A DNA stretch of 64,000 nt from Pedobacter nototheniae. GTDB lineage: Bacteria; Bacteroidota; Bacteroidia; Sphingobacteriales; Sphingobacteriaceae. A model generated the notes under the pieces. It was not told the origin of the DNA. It made no database searches and saw nothing but the letters and a program-made list of their open reading frames with translations. How positions within the stretch are numbered: the stretch's first letter is position 1; every line of letters starts with the position of its first letter. The stretch covers positions 1 to 64,000 of the forward strand of contig NZ_RQRS01000029.1 of NCBI RefSeq assembly GCF_004335085.1, given 5' to 3'. The position numbers and the translations under genes are program-made. This document shows positions 17,100 through 26,317 of this stretch, in pieces.

Positions 17100-17140
17100 A
17101 ATTTGAAAATAGGTTAGTTAATGATTAATAATGATTTGCT

Positions 17141-17170
17141 AAAATATACTTAGTTGACTATAGAACCAAA
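17141..17170 (-). promoter_or_regulatory. Predicted susC operon promoter
   Basis: On the minus strand TTTG (17167-17170) is followed after 18 bp by TATATTTT (17141-17148), one base from TAnnTTTG. The start codon is 42 bp further. This is the best candidate in the 325-bp gap between susC and the M14 gene. Confidence 0.45.
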
Positions 17171-17174
17171 TTTA

Positions 17175-17202
17175 TTTTAACATATTTTAACATGTTTTAA
17201 CA
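17175..17202. repeat. Three TTTTAACA repeats at exact 10-bp spacing upstream of the susC promoter
   Basis: Copies lie at 17175-17182, 17185-17192 and 17195-17202. They sit on one face of the helix directly upstream of the predicted -33 element, the usual place for an activator. The bound protein is unknown. Confidence 0.6.
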
Positions 17203-17263
17203 CAATATTCTCAAAAAATGCTAAAAAACATATACAACGGCATTTTTTTGCGGAAAATCGAGA

Positions 17264-17323
17264 AATTTATGCCCCAAAATTTATGCCCCAAATTTGATTT
17301 TAGCATCAAAAATTGGGGCATAA
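17264..17323. repeat. TTATGCCCCAA direct and inverted repeats
   Basis: The unit AAATTTATGCCCCA occurs twice in tandem (14-bp period, about 17264-17291). The second copy forms a perfect 11-bp inverted repeat with TTGGGGCATAA at 17313-17323. It could be a regulator site for the susC operon, or the terminator region of the M14 gene's neighbour. No gene is visible here. Confidence 0.55.
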
Positions 17324-17424
17324 TCGTAATTGAATTTGCTATTTACCTGCCAACTAACATGTTCCGACAGCGTAATTATAATAGGAATAGTGTTTTTTTA
17401 ACAAAAAGTTAACAAAATGTAGGT

Positions 17425-19917
17425 TTAATAATTACAAAAAATAATGTTTCCGAAAAGTGTTTTCCCACTTTCCCAAAAATTTCTGAAAAGAGGATCATTG
17501 GCTAAATAAACTACTTGGCCTCTCCCAAACTCCTGAACTCCAATCACTAATCCAGACTTTAATTCATCTCTAACTTTCTTCCCTACAATACCTGCCATTA
17601 AGCTTTTATCACTAAACTGACCAACATTCCAGCCTTTTACAAAAGGTTCGTAAATTTTATTGTCTGTTTTTAATGTATAATAAGTTTTCCCAATGCCGTA
17701 AGCAAATGGATGTGAAGCATCTAAATTAATTTTATAAATAGCACCAGGAATACTATTTTCATAATTATCCTTGTCTTTATCCTTAAAAAGAAGTTTACTT
17801 ACCTCAGGTTTCTCGTCCTTTTTAGTTACTAATTCTTTCTTTTTAATATCAAACCCTTTTTTCTCAATTACACTTCCAATAGCATCTTCCATTAAAATTA
17901 ACTTTCCACCCTTATTAATCCATGCGGTTAAACCATCGCCAATGAAATTAGAATAGCTTCCATCTGGTAGAATAAGCGTATTAATTTTACTGATATCCAA
18001 ATTGTTAATGTCTTTTGCATTAATAATATTTGCCTGCAATTTTAAATCGTGTTCCAGGTAAAACCAAACTTCTCCAAAAGCAAGGGAAGATACCTCTGCA
18101 CCAGAAACAACTGCTATTTTAGGTTGCTTCAGCAATGGATAAACTGAAGATCCAAAATCTTTTCCTTTTTCCACAAAACCACTGCTAATTGCTTGCAACG
18201 GCATATCCAAATTTGTTGCTATCTGTGTTACTTTTGCTTTGATATCCTTTATTAGTTTTTCGTTTTCTGCCCGCAAAACAATCAAAGTACCAGCAGAATA
18301 GCTTTTTCCATTTACTGAAAAAGGTAGATCCGCCTGCCTAACTTTAATTTTTTCATCTTGTAGTGCTGTTAATAAACGTACATCCTCGGCAGCGCCCCAA
18401 TTAAATAACCAAGCTAAAGGTTTATCCATATTTGTGGATGAAATTTTGTACTCTTCAAGCGCATTAAATTTACCCTTAATACTTTCTTTACTCGCGTAAG
18501 CTTTTAATCCATACACATATGGCAGAGCCCAAGCCGTAATATCATAAGTATTAGAATCTGTTACGACAGTTTGTGGTTCTAACAGAACATTAGCAAGTAC
18601 TGCTCTTGATTGCTGGACATTAACAATCAAATCGTTACGATTGATGTTAAAACTTTCTTCCTTTTGCGTGTCATAATCATAACCTCTACCTGCCCGATCA
18701 CCTCCATAAGCAAACTCTATCTTGTTTTTGGTAAGTAAAACAGCTAATTTTTTTAATCTTGAAATGTTGTCGGCTTTAATAATATAACTCTTATAAACTC
18801 CTGGGGAACTGACTAGTGCATTCTGAAAATACTTTTTAAACTCATCCATTAACTTATTATGGTTTTGAGCTGTAACCTCTAGAGTCGACATGCCCGTTGT
18901 AAAGTGATGCGCTATCCTATCTTTCAGGGTAAGTGTATCACCATCATTCGTTACCACAGATAAACCTGCTCTTATTCCTCCTTGTTCGTAAGTCATACCG
19001 ATTGATCCATTATACAAAGGATAAGTATCTCCATATGAGGGGTATAGTAAATCGAAACGTTCTTTTGTAAAATATTGCCAGCCTTGCTCATCGAAGTACC
19101 TCGCATTATTTTTGCCTACTACAATCTGAAAACTTTTTTGCCAAGGCGTAATATCCTGATGAACAGGTTCGGCTGCCGGTGCAAAATAATAAGGCTCGTT
19201 ATATCCTTGTTCGTGAAAATCAACATGCACTTGTGGCATCCATTGATTATAAAGCGCTAAACGCTGCTGACTTTCTACCTGCGTTTGCCACGCCCAATCT
19301 CTATTCAAATCGAAATAATAATGATTCGGTCTACCGCCTGGCCATGGTTCGATATGCTCTCTTGATGAAGGATCAGAATTTGGTGTTTGCCCAACTACAC
19401 TATTAAAATAATTTACGTAGCGATCTCTGCCATCAGGATTTAAACAAGGATCTATCACAACAACTGTATTTTTTAACCATTCATTTACTTGCTTATCTTG
19501 TCCGGCAGATAAAGTATACAACATTTTCATAGCTGTTTCAGTAGAATTTGCCTCGTTTCCATGTACGTTATAACTTAACCACAGCAAGGTTGGCTGATTA
19601 TTAATATCAACATTATTTGCCGTTCCTTTTGCCAACTGCAAATTATTCACCCTAATTTGTTCAAGCTTATTAATATTCTCTACAGATGAAACAAAAGCCA
19701 CCATTAACGGCCTGCCTTCGTTAGTTTTACCATATTCTACGAGCTTAACATTTTTCGCAGACGCAGCAGTCTGTCTAAAATAATCAGCCACTTTAAAATG
19801 TGGAGTAAAGTGAGCGCCAAGCGCATAACCTAAAAATTCATCAGGAGATTTAACCTGTGCCTGTGCAAAAGAAATTAATGCAAATGCGACCAAACAGAGC
19901 GTAAATATTTTTTTCAT
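17425..19917 (-). CDS. M14-family zinc carboxypeptidase, exported
   Basis: It is a secreted metallo-carboxypeptidase that trims C-terminal residues from peptides or murein stems. A signal peptide (MKKIFTLCLVAFALISFAQAQ) precedes the catalytic domain (~30-340). The zinc ligands are in HGNEANSTE (H-x-x-E) and the third ligand lies near VHVDFHEQG. NPDGRDRYVN and a putative catalytic Glu (MTYEQGGIRAG) are also present. The C-terminal half (to 830 aa) resembles a glutamine-amidotransferase-like fold (LILPDGSYSNF...GKLILMEDA). It is transcribed toward the susC operon but separated by 325 bp, so it probably has its own promoter. Confidence 0.87.
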   Translation of the reverse strand: MKKIFTLCLVAFALISFAQAQVKSPDEFLGYALGAHFTPHFKVADYFRQTAASAKNVKLVEYGKTNEGRPLMVAFVSSVENINKLEQIRVNNLQLAKGTANNVDINNQPTLLWLSYNVHGNEANSTETAMKMLYTLSAGQDKQVNEWLKNTVVVIDPCLNPDGRDRYVNYFNSVVGQTPNSDPSSREHIEPWPGGRPNHYYFDLNRDWAWQTQVESQQRLALYNQWMPQVHVDFHEQGYNEPYYFAPAAEPVHQDITPWQKSFQIVVGKNNARYFDEQGWQYFTKERFDLLYPSYGDTYPLYNGSIGMTYEQGGIRAGLSVVTNDGDTLTLKDRIAHHFTTGMSTLEVTAQNHNKLMDEFKKYFQNALVSSPGVYKSYIIKADNISRLKKLAVLLTKNKIEFAYGGDRAGRGYDYDTQKEESFNINRNDLIVNVQQSRAVLANVLLEPQTVVTDSNTYDITAWALPYVYGLKAYASKESIKGKFNALEEYKISSTNMDKPLAWLFNWGAAEDVRLLTALQDEKIKVRQADLPFSVNGKSYSAGTLIVLRAENEKLIKDIKAKVTQIATNLDMPLQAISSGFVEKGKDFGSSVYPLLKQPKIAVVSGAEVSSLAFGEVWFYLEHDLKLQANIINAKDINNLDISKINTLILPDGSYSNFIGDGLTAWINKGGKLILMEDAIGSVIEKKGFDIKKKELVTKKDEKPEVSKLLFKDKDKDNYENSIPGAIYKINLDASHPFAYGIGKTYYTLKTDNKIYEPFVKGWNVGQFSDKSLMAGIVGKKVRDELKSGLVIGVQEFGRGQVVYLANDPLFRNFWESGKTLFGNIIFCNY

Positions 19918-19973
19918 ATAGAAAGTTGGTGATTGGTTAGTGGTTCAAATTAGTTTAATCGGACAATCAATAT

Positions 19974-20008
19974 TTTGAACTAATATTTTATCTAATGTAC
20001 TAATTTTG
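19974..20008 (+). promoter_or_regulatory. Predicted murF promoter
   Basis: TTTG (19974-19977), a 23-bp spacer and TAATTTTG (20001-20008) match the Bacteroidota -33/-7 pattern, about 50 bp upstream of the murF ATG. Confidence 0.6.
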
Positions 20009-20059
20009 TTTTTTTTTGCTACGAAAGCTTAATTTTACTGCATACTTTTTACACAAAGC

Positions 20060-21361
20060 ATGGTTACTACAGAAATTTTATACGCCCATTACCTTAAAAA
20101 CCTTCAAATATCTACGGATACTCGTAATATTATAAAAGGCAGTTTATTTTTTGCTCTTAAAGGCGATCATTTTAATGCCAATGAATTTGCTGCTCAAGCG
20201 CTTGAAAATGGTGCATCTTTTGCCATTATTGATGAAGAAAAGTATAAAATCAATGATCAATGCCTTTTAGTTGATGATGTTTTAACCGCCCTACAGGATT
20301 TAGCTCGTTATCATCGGAAACAATTAAATATTCCGGTTATAGGTTTAACAGGGAGCAATGGAAAAACAACAAGTAAAGAATTGGTAAATGCTGTTTTGGC
20401 TGAACGGTATAAAACATTTGCCACTTTTGGTAATCTGAATAATCATATTGGTGTGCCGCTTTCTATACTTTCTATTCGTAATGATGTAGAAATTGCAATT
20501 ATAGAAATGGGCGCAAACCATCAAAAAGAAATAGAATTACTTTGCACCATTGCACAGCCCACACACGGCATTATCACCAATGTTGGCATGGCCCATTTAG
20601 AAGGTTTTGGTGGTTTTGAAGGCGTAAAAAAAGGAAAGGCAGAACTTTATGCTTATTTAAAGGAAACAAAGGGGTACACATTTATTAATCGTGATAATCC
20701 ATTTTTAATGGAAATGAGCGCAACATCCAAGCTAAATAAACTTATTTTTTATGGTACGGAAACGGGGAATACAATTAAAGGTAAATTGAAAAGTAGCGAT
20801 CCGTTTATTGAAGTTGCCTGGACAAACCATGAGAAAGAATCAGTTGTTAAAACACAACTAACTGGAAGTTATAACTTCGAAAACATTTTAGCTGCAATTT
20901 GCATTGGCGATTTTTTTGATATGACTCCAGAATCTATTAACAATGGATTAGCTAATTATCAGCCTAAAAATAATCGTTCGCAATTGACCAAAACAGAGAA
21001 TAATACTGTTATCTGCGATTTTTACAATGCTAATCCAAGCAGCATGTCTGCGGCATTAAATAACATTTCCGTTTTAACAGCTAATCAAAAAACAGCAATT
21101 TTAGGTGATATGTTTGAACTTGGTTCTGAATCAGCAAAACAACACCAGTTAATTACTCAACAAGCTCTTGAAAGCGGTCTAAATGAGGTAATTTTTATTG
21201 GTAAGGATTTTTACGCTTACCAAGACGAAAATAAAGGTAAGTTTTTTAAAACCCCCGATGAAGCAGCCAATTACCTACAGGAAAACCCCATTAAAAACAA
21301 CATGATTTTACTTAAAGGATCAAGAGGAATGAAACTAGAAAGTTTGTTAAAATACTTATAA
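20060..21361 (+). CDS. murF: UDP-N-acetylmuramoyl-tripeptide--D-alanyl-D-alanine ligase
   Basis: It adds D-Ala-D-Ala to UDP-MurNAc-tripeptide, the last cytoplasmic step of murein precursor synthesis. The N-terminal Mur ligase domain recognises the UDP part (STDTRNIIKGSLFFALKG). The ATP-binding P-loop is GLTGSNGKTTSK (about residue 94). The central domain has EMGANHQKEIELL and NVGMAHLEGFG. The C-terminal domain has DFYNANPSSMSAAL and ILGDMFELG. The length of 433 aa is typical. It stands alone, converging with the lipoprotein gene 1 bp away. Confidence 0.95.
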   Translation: MVTTEILYAHYLKNLQISTDTRNIIKGSLFFALKGDHFNANEFAAQALENGASFAIIDEEKYKINDQCLLVDDVLTALQDLARYHRKQLNIPVIGLTGSNGKTTSKELVNAVLAERYKTFATFGNLNNHIGVPLSILSIRNDVEIAIIEMGANHQKEIELLCTIAQPTHGIITNVGMAHLEGFGGFEGVKKGKAELYAYLKETKGYTFINRDNPFLMEMSATSKLNKLIFYGTETGNTIKGKLKSSDPFIEVAWTNHEKESVVKTQLTGSYNFENILAAICIGDFFDMTPESINNGLANYQPKNNRSQLTKTENNTVICDFYNANPSSMSAALNNISVLTANQKTAILGDMFELGSESAKQHQLITQQALESGLNEVIFIGKDFYAYQDENKGKFFKTPDEAANYLQENPIKNNMILLKGSRGMKLESLLKYL

Positions 21362-21362
21362 A

Positions 21363-21836
21363 CTACTTCGAAAATTGAATTTCATACCTTTCACCAGCAA
21401 CTTCTAAAAGTTCAGGCTTCATTTTATCAGGATAGTTAATTAGCAATATTCTTTTTAAACTTTTTTGAGGACCTAAAGTTGTTTTATTTTTTGCTGGTAT
21501 TGCAACTACTGTAGCTTGGTACACAAAAGAAACAGGATATTTCACCATATTTACAACATCCAATAGGGCAACATCTGAGAAATCTAAATCAATGGTTTCA
21601 TTTGTTTTATTAGTCACTTTCATTTTTACACTAACAAAAGTATAGCCCTTTTTAGCAACAATTCTACTGTTTCCCGTGGCTTGCTGACTTGCAGAACTCA
21701 TTCCATAAACTTCATATTCTACATTATTTTTGTAGTTGAAATTGTTCTTAGCTGGGCTAAGCTGATATACTGTGATGCATGATGAAAGTGTTAAGATTAA
21801 ACCAAAAAAGATTAATCTAAAGAGAGACGTTTTCAT
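21363..21836 (-). CDS. Hypothetical lipoprotein
   Basis: This 157-aa product has a lipoprotein signal ending LTLSSC. The mature part is predicted beta-rich, with a segment (GYTFVSVKMKVTNKTNETIDLDF) like the extracellular immunoglobulin-like DUF4352 group, but I am not sure of the family. It is the last gene of the holB-ricT-gldH operon, 7 bp after gldH. Confidence 0.6.
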   Translation of the reverse strand: MKTSLFRLIFFGLILTLSSCITVYQLSPAKNNFNYKNNVEYEVYGMSSASQQATGNSRIVAKKGYTFVSVKMKVTNKTNETIDLDFSDVALLDVVNMVKYPVSFVYQATVVAIPAKNKTTLGPQKSLKRILLINYPDKMKPELLEVAGERYEIQFSK

Positions 21837-21843
21837 GTATTAT

Positions 21844-22344
21844 TTAATTATTTGGTGATTCATTCACGGTTAAACCAACATCGCTAATTTCCACTAATGG
21901 ATTATCACGCATATTTTGTTCTATTTCTATTTTAAATTTACCATTTTTAGGAAAACGATATTGTGTACGTAACGGCAAAGTATAATTAAATATACTACCA
22001 GAGCCACTTCCTAGCCATTCTCCATCATTTTTAGCCAATTTATATTGATAGCGCTTTGTTACTTTATCTTTCCCATCAAAAAAATGCACTAAAATATAAA
22101 TGTTAGAATACCGATATTCTGCAGTATGCCTTAGTTTAAAATAAATATTATAGGCTTTGGTATTATCCTTAATTTCGAAAGAAGTTGCAATATGGTTTCT
22201 GTAAGTCCATTTACGATCTGGTATTTGCACATTCGTATCAACAATACTATTGGTTGTGCATCCCGAAAGGAATGCAACAAAGAATAAAAATCCTAAAAAT
22301 AGGGCCGCTTTTTTATTCCGCAGCTGGTTTATTTTCTGAGCCAT
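21844..22344 (-). CDS. gldH: Gliding-motility-type lipoprotein GldH
   Basis: GldH is a lipoprotein needed for gliding and linked to type IX secretion in Flavobacterium; in non-gliding relatives its role is unclear. The lipobox is FLSGC (Cys about residue 29). Family features include the early aromatic/WTY segment and YSNIYILVHFFDGKDK. KNDGEWLGSGSGSIFNYTLPL is the most characteristic segment, and the C-terminal ISDVGLTV is conserved. It overlaps the 3' end of ricT by 32 bp and is probably translationally coupled. The holB-ricT-gldH order is recognisable in Bacteroidota. Confidence 0.85.
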   Translation of the reverse strand: MAQKINQLRNKKAALFLGFLFFVAFLSGCTTNSIVDTNVQIPDRKWTYRNHIATSFEIKDNTKAYNIYFKLRHTAEYRYSNIYILVHFFDGKDKVTKRYQYKLAKNDGEWLGSGSGSIFNYTLPLRTQYRFPKNGKFKIEIEQNMRDNPLVEISDVGLTVNESPNN

Positions 22345-23836
22345 TGTTATCTTTCCGGCGATTATTGTTTTTCCTGCGATTATTTCTGTTTTTATTTTTC
22401 CCTGGCTCAGCTTTCACTCCATCTACAGGTACATTTCCTTCAGCTTTTACAACAGGTTTTGCATTTTGCTGTGGCTTTGGTGCATTTTGAGGTTTCGGTC
22501 CATTAACATGCTGTGGTTTTGGTACCGCCTGCTGCTGAGGTTTTTGCGCAGTATTTTGTTGAGGTTTAGGACCATTTTGTTGAGGCTTTCCTCCGCCTTT
22601 CTGTGGTCCTTGTCCTTGATTTTGTTGCGGTTTAGGGGTTTGAACTGCCGCATCGCTACTTTGAACTCTTTCTCTTTTGTTGCGATTGTTTTTCTGATTG
22701 TTGTTTTTGTTTTGGTTGTTATTTCTATTTTTAGAACGTTCATCTAAACGGGTTAAACTATCCTGACCAACAACATTTTCGTAATCAAAAGATTTTTCTA
22801 CAACAACAGGAGCAGCAATTTTAACGGCTTCCTCTTTCAAATTAGGCACCTTTTTACCTGCTTTGTTCATTGCCATGATTTCTTTTACGCGAGCCGCCGC
22901 AACCGGAATCCAGTTTTCGTCGTTCGGGTAACTAAACCACATTATTTTTTTGAAAATATCTGTTTTTTGATGGCGGGCATAACCAGCTTCGGTATCAAGA
23001 TTTTCAATTCTATCAGGAATATCTTTTAAAGCATCCAAATAGGTATCTAACTCATAATTTAAGCAACATTTAAGTTTACCACATTGGCCGGCAAGTTTCA
23101 ATGTATTTAAAGATAAGTTTTGATAACGAGCCGCCGCTGTAGAAACTGTTTTAAAGTTTGTAAGCCAGGTTGAGCAACATAATTCACGTCCGCAAGAGCC
23201 AATTCCACCTAAACGACCAGCTTCCTGGCGCATTCCAATTTGGCGCATTTCAATCCTGATCCTAAAGCTTTCGGCCATTTTTTTAATGAGCTCACGAAAA
23301 TCAACACGTCCATCAGCAGTGTAAAAGAAAGTGGCTTTGGTTTTATCAGCCTGATAATCTACGTCACTAATTTTCATTGATAAACGTAAATCTAATGCCA
23401 GTTTTCGGGCTTTATGCATGGTTTCCCATTCCATTTCTTTAGCGGCATTCCATTTTTCTACATCAGCTTCGGTCGCTTTACGATAAATCTTTTTCACCAC
23501 CTGATCCATTGTTGTTTTGCGGCGTTTCATTTGAATCCGAACTAATTCGCCGGTAAGCGAAACGTGACCGACATCAAAACCACCCGTTGGGCCTTCAACA
23601 GCTACCAACTCACCAATTTCCAGATAAATGTTATCGCTATTTAGAAAAAACTCTTTACGTGAACCTTTAAATTTTATTTCTGTAACCTGAAACGGTTTAT
23701 AATTAGAGGGCATATCCAGGTTGGATAGCCAATCGTGAACTTCCATTGTTTGGCACCCACCGGTGCCGCATGAGCCATTACTTTTGCATCCATTAGGGGT
23801 GCAACCACCACCTGTTGAACAACTTCCACATCCCAT
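22313..23836 (-). CDS. ricT: RicT/PSP1-domain iron-sulfur regulatory protein with long disordered tail
   Basis: RicT-type proteins carry an Fe-S cluster and, in Bacillus, help mRNA processing by RNase Y. Residues 1-29 hold many Cys (GCGSCSTGGGC...). The PSP1 domain spans ~50-290 and keeps the cluster Cys patterns GSCGRELCCS and GQCGKLKCC. The last ~130 residues are a low-complexity Q/N/P/K-rich tail, absent from Firmicutes homologues and probably disordered or nucleic-acid-binding. It starts 1 bp after holB ends and overlaps gldH by 32 bp. Confidence 0.9.
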   Translation of the reverse strand: MGCGSCSTGGGCTPNGCKSNGSCGTGGCQTMEVHDWLSNLDMPSNYKPFQVTEIKFKGSRKEFFLNSDNIYLEIGELVAVEGPTGGFDVGHVSLTGELVRIQMKRRKTTMDQVVKKIYRKATEADVEKWNAAKEMEWETMHKARKLALDLRLSMKISDVDYQADKTKATFFYTADGRVDFRELIKKMAESFRIRIEMRQIGMRQEAGRLGGIGSCGRELCCSTWLTNFKTVSTAAARYQNLSLNTLKLAGQCGKLKCCLNYELDTYLDALKDIPDRIENLDTEAGYARHQKTDIFKKIMWFSYPNDENWIPVAAARVKEIMAMNKAGKKVPNLKEEAVKIAAPVVVEKSFDYENVVGQDSLTRLDERSKNRNNNQNKNNNQKNNRNKRERVQSSDAAVQTPKPQQNQGQGPQKGGGKPQQNGPKPQQNTAQKPQQQAVPKPQHVNGPKPQNAPKPQQNAKPVVKAEGNVPVDGVKAEPGKNKNRNNRRKNNNRRKDNNGSENKPAAE

Positions 23837-23837
23837 A

Positions 23838-24986
23838 TTAATTGTATATATATTGAGTCCCCGCGGGGAGCGTTTTAAACTTGATAATTTTTACCAGTTG
23901 TAAAGATACATCTAAAAACAGAATTTTCGGGTTTGCATTCCGTTCTATATGATAGTGTGCCTTCTCCAGTTCGCCAATTATTGCTTCTGCCATTGGTAAT
24001 GTAAGTACATGTGTACTTAGTTTTTTTGCCGTTTCGAAGGTTAATGGTGGCAATTTCACCAATTCTTCGGCACCACTTAAAATTAAACAGCACTCGCGTA
24101 AATAATTTACACCATACTTTAAAAAATTCTTTTGATTCTCTCGTCCCCACTTAGCCGCTTCATCAGTAAATTCGATTAAATCGGGAACTTTGTTTCCAAA
24201 ACCCATCCTTAACCATGCCGTAAAAGTGCCAGAACTATCGCTTTGCGTATCCGCTGCCAATGCTTTAGCTTCAATTAAATTTCCATCAGCTAAAAAGGCG
24301 TAGTCAACGGTTTGGTGTTCTGTTAAGCCGCTACTTTCTAATAAATAACCAGAAACTTCTTCACTACTTAATTTTGGTATTTTAACTATTTGTGTTCGCG
24401 ATAAAATTGTAGTTAAAATTTGATCCTGACTTTGAGCAATTAAAATAAATAAAGTATTGGCGGGTGGTTCTTCAATCAATTTTAGCAAAGCATTTCCTGC
24501 TTTATCCAAATATTCGGGTAACCACATAATTAAAACTTTTGTTTCGGCTTCAAAGGCTTTGTAGCTCAGTTTCTTTATAATATCGTGGCACTCGGCAATG
24601 TTAATGTTGGCTTGTTTATTGGCGGCATCTAATTTTGAGCGCCAAATATCCATGTCAAAATAAGGGTCTTGCAAAACCATATTTCTCCATTCATCGAGCA
24701 CATCAACAGCGGTTTTTATACTTGCCGAAGCAAAAAATGGATAGGAGAAATGTAAATCCGGATGAATTAATCTTTCATACTTTCTACAGCTCGAACAGGT
24801 ACCGCAGCTATCATTTTCACCTTTTTCAAGGCAATTAATGTACTGTGCATATGCAATTGCCAAAGGCACTGCTCCTGAACCAGCTGGCGATAAAAAGAGT
24901 TGCGCATGGCTAATTCGGTTTTCTTTAACCGTTTGCACCAATTGTTGCTTAATTCTTTCTTGTCCTATGATTTCTTTAAACTGCAT
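23838..24986 (-). CDS. holB: DNA polymerase III subunit delta'
   Basis: This clamp-loader subunit of the replicative polymerase has an N-terminal RFC-like fold (FKEIIGQERIKQQLV, residues 3-17). A zinc knuckle CLEKGENDSCGTCSSC follows at about residues 52-67. LLKLIEEPPANTLFILIA and the arginine-finger SRTQ motif are present. As usual for delta', the P-loop is degenerate (SPAGSGAVPLA). I chose the ATG at 24984-24986; a TTG nine bases upstream is in frame. It is the first gene of the holB-ricT-gldH-lipoprotein operon. Confidence 0.9.
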   Translation of the reverse strand: MQFKEIIGQERIKQQLVQTVKENRISHAQLFLSPAGSGAVPLAIAYAQYINCLEKGENDSCGTCSSCRKYERLIHPDLHFSYPFFASASIKTAVDVLDEWRNMVLQDPYFDMDIWRSKLDAANKQANINIAECHDIIKKLSYKAFEAETKVLIMWLPEYLDKAGNALLKLIEEPPANTLFILIAQSQDQILTTILSRTQIVKIPKLSSEEVSGYLLESSGLTEHQTVDYAFLADGNLIEAKALAADTQSDSSGTFTAWLRMGFGNKVPDLIEFTDEAAKWGRENQKNFLKYGVNYLRECCLILSGAEELVKLPPLTFETAKKLSTHVLTLPMAEAIIGELEKAHYHIERNANPKILFLDVSLQLVKIIKFKTLPAGTQYIYN

Positions 24987-25169
24987 TTGGTGCAAAATAA
25001 GAAATAGATGTGATATTTAAAGACTCGTTTAGCCGAACTTCTTTCATAGCCATAATTTTTTAAGGGTTAAAGACATTTATTAATTACAAAATTTGCATCT
25101 GTAACTACTGATTTTAAACTCAATATATCTGCAAACTAAAGCTCGCCATAACGGAAATATAAAAAACCT

Positions 25170-25177
25170 TACCTTTG
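25170..25177 (+). promoter_or_regulatory. Predicted ruvX promoter -7 element (TACCTTTG)
   Basis: This is an exact TAnnTTTG match 15 bp before the ATG at 25193, predicting a leader under 10 nt. A TTG at 25175 overlaps it and is thus an unlikely start. Confidence 0.6.
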
Positions 25178-25192
25178 GAACTTTTAATTTGT

Positions 25193-25609
25193 ATGGCTCG
25201 GATTTTAGCTTTTGATTATGGAACTAAGCGCATTGGTATTGCGGTAACTGATCCTTTGCAAATTATTGCAACGGGTTTGGATACTGTGCATCCTAAAGAT
25301 GTGATTGAGTTTATTAAAAAATATATGCTTACTGAGCAGGTTGAAGCTTTTGTTTTGGGAGATCCTAAGCAAATGGATGGTTCTCCATCAGAATCTGCCC
25401 AACACGTAAAAGGTTTCGCAACGTTGCTAAAAAAATCATTCCCTGATGTACCTAGGCATTGGGTTGATGAACGTTTTACTTCTAAAATAGCGCATCAAAC
25501 CATTATGCAAAGTGGTTTAAAAAAATCAGATAGGAGAGATAAGGAGCGGGTTGATACCATTGCTGCAACTCTAATTTTACAATATTTTATGGAAAGCAAC
25601 CGTTTATAA
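25193..25609 (+). CDS. ruvX: Holliday-junction resolvase-like RNase H-fold protein (YqgF/RuvX)
   Basis: It is a small RNase H-fold nuclease implicated in Holliday-junction resolution and in 16S rRNA processing. The 138-aa protein has the conserved start ILAFDYGTKRIGIAVTDP with the first catalytic Asp. It also has the second acidic motif (VLGDPKQMDGS) and the end motif DERFTSKIA with DKERVDTIAATLILQ. The start was set by the promoter element just upstream. It is followed 7 bp later by an O-methyltransferase gene. Confidence 0.9.
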   Translation: MARILAFDYGTKRIGIAVTDPLQIIATGLDTVHPKDVIEFIKKYMLTEQVEAFVLGDPKQMDGSPSESAQHVKGFATLLKKSFPDVPRHWVDERFTSKIAHQTIMQSGLKKSDRRDKERVDTIAATLILQYFMESNRL

Positions 25610-25616
25610 ACAAATA

Positions 25617-26255
25617 ATGAGCCTGATAAACGACGATTTACAACAATTACTTCTCAATTACTGCGAGCCTGAAAGCGAATTGCTTCAAAAAATAGATCGC
25701 GAAACTAATCTTAAAGTTTTAATGCCCCGCATGCTATCTGGCCATTACCAGGGTAGGGTTTTAAGTATGTTAAGCAAAATGGTTTCGCCAAAAAGAGTTT
25801 TAGAAATAGGCACTTTTACCGGATATGCTACACTTTGCCTTGCGGAAGGTTTATCAACCGAAGGAATTATCTACACTTTAGATATTAATGCTGAGTTGGA
25901 GGATATGGTGAGAGCCAATTTTGCACAATCTGAATACAATAACCAAATTAAATACATTTTAGGTAATGCCATTGAAACGGTTAATGATTTGAACGAAACT
26001 TTTGACTTGGTTTTTATAGATGCCGATAAAAAAAATAATGGCACATATTACGATTTAGTCTTTGACCGGATTCGCCCTGGCGGAATCATCATTGTGGATA
26101 ATGTACTATGGAGTGGAAAAGTACTTCAGGATAAGCAAGATAAAGACACCAGAAATATTACTACTTTTAATGATAAAATAGCTAATGATGAGCGTGTTGA
26201 GAAATTAATTCTGCCTGTTAGGGATGGATTATTTGTGATTAGGAAGAAAGGCTAA
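25617..26255 (+). CDS. SAM-dependent O-methyltransferase (class I, COMT-like)
   Basis: The 212-aa protein belongs to the bacterial Mg-dependent catechol/caffeoyl-CoA O-methyltransferase-like family. SAM-binding motif I is VLEIGTFTGYATLCLAEGL, followed by YTLDINAEL and a metal/substrate motif FDLVFIDADKKN. DNVLWSGKV is also characteristic. The natural substrate is unknown; some homologues modify tRNA wobble uridine. It likely shares a transcript with ruvX. Confidence 0.85.
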   Translation: MSLINDDLQQLLLNYCEPESELLQKIDRETNLKVLMPRMLSGHYQGRVLSMLSKMVSPKRVLEIGTFTGYATLCLAEGLSTEGIIYTLDINAELEDMVRANFAQSEYNNQIKYILGNAIETVNDLNETFDLVFIDADKKNNGTYYDLVFDRIRPGGIIIVDNVLWSGKVLQDKQDKDTRNITTFNDKIANDERVEKLILPVRDGLFVIRKKG

Positions 26256-26317
26256 CATACCATGATTAATCGGTTAATTTTTATAATTAGCCATTTAAAC
26301 AATTTATACAGTTAACC

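Noticed and set aside
22447..22747. Additional genes inside the ricT 3' region on either strand
   Set aside because: They arise from the low-complexity Q/N/K-coding repeats of the ricT tail.
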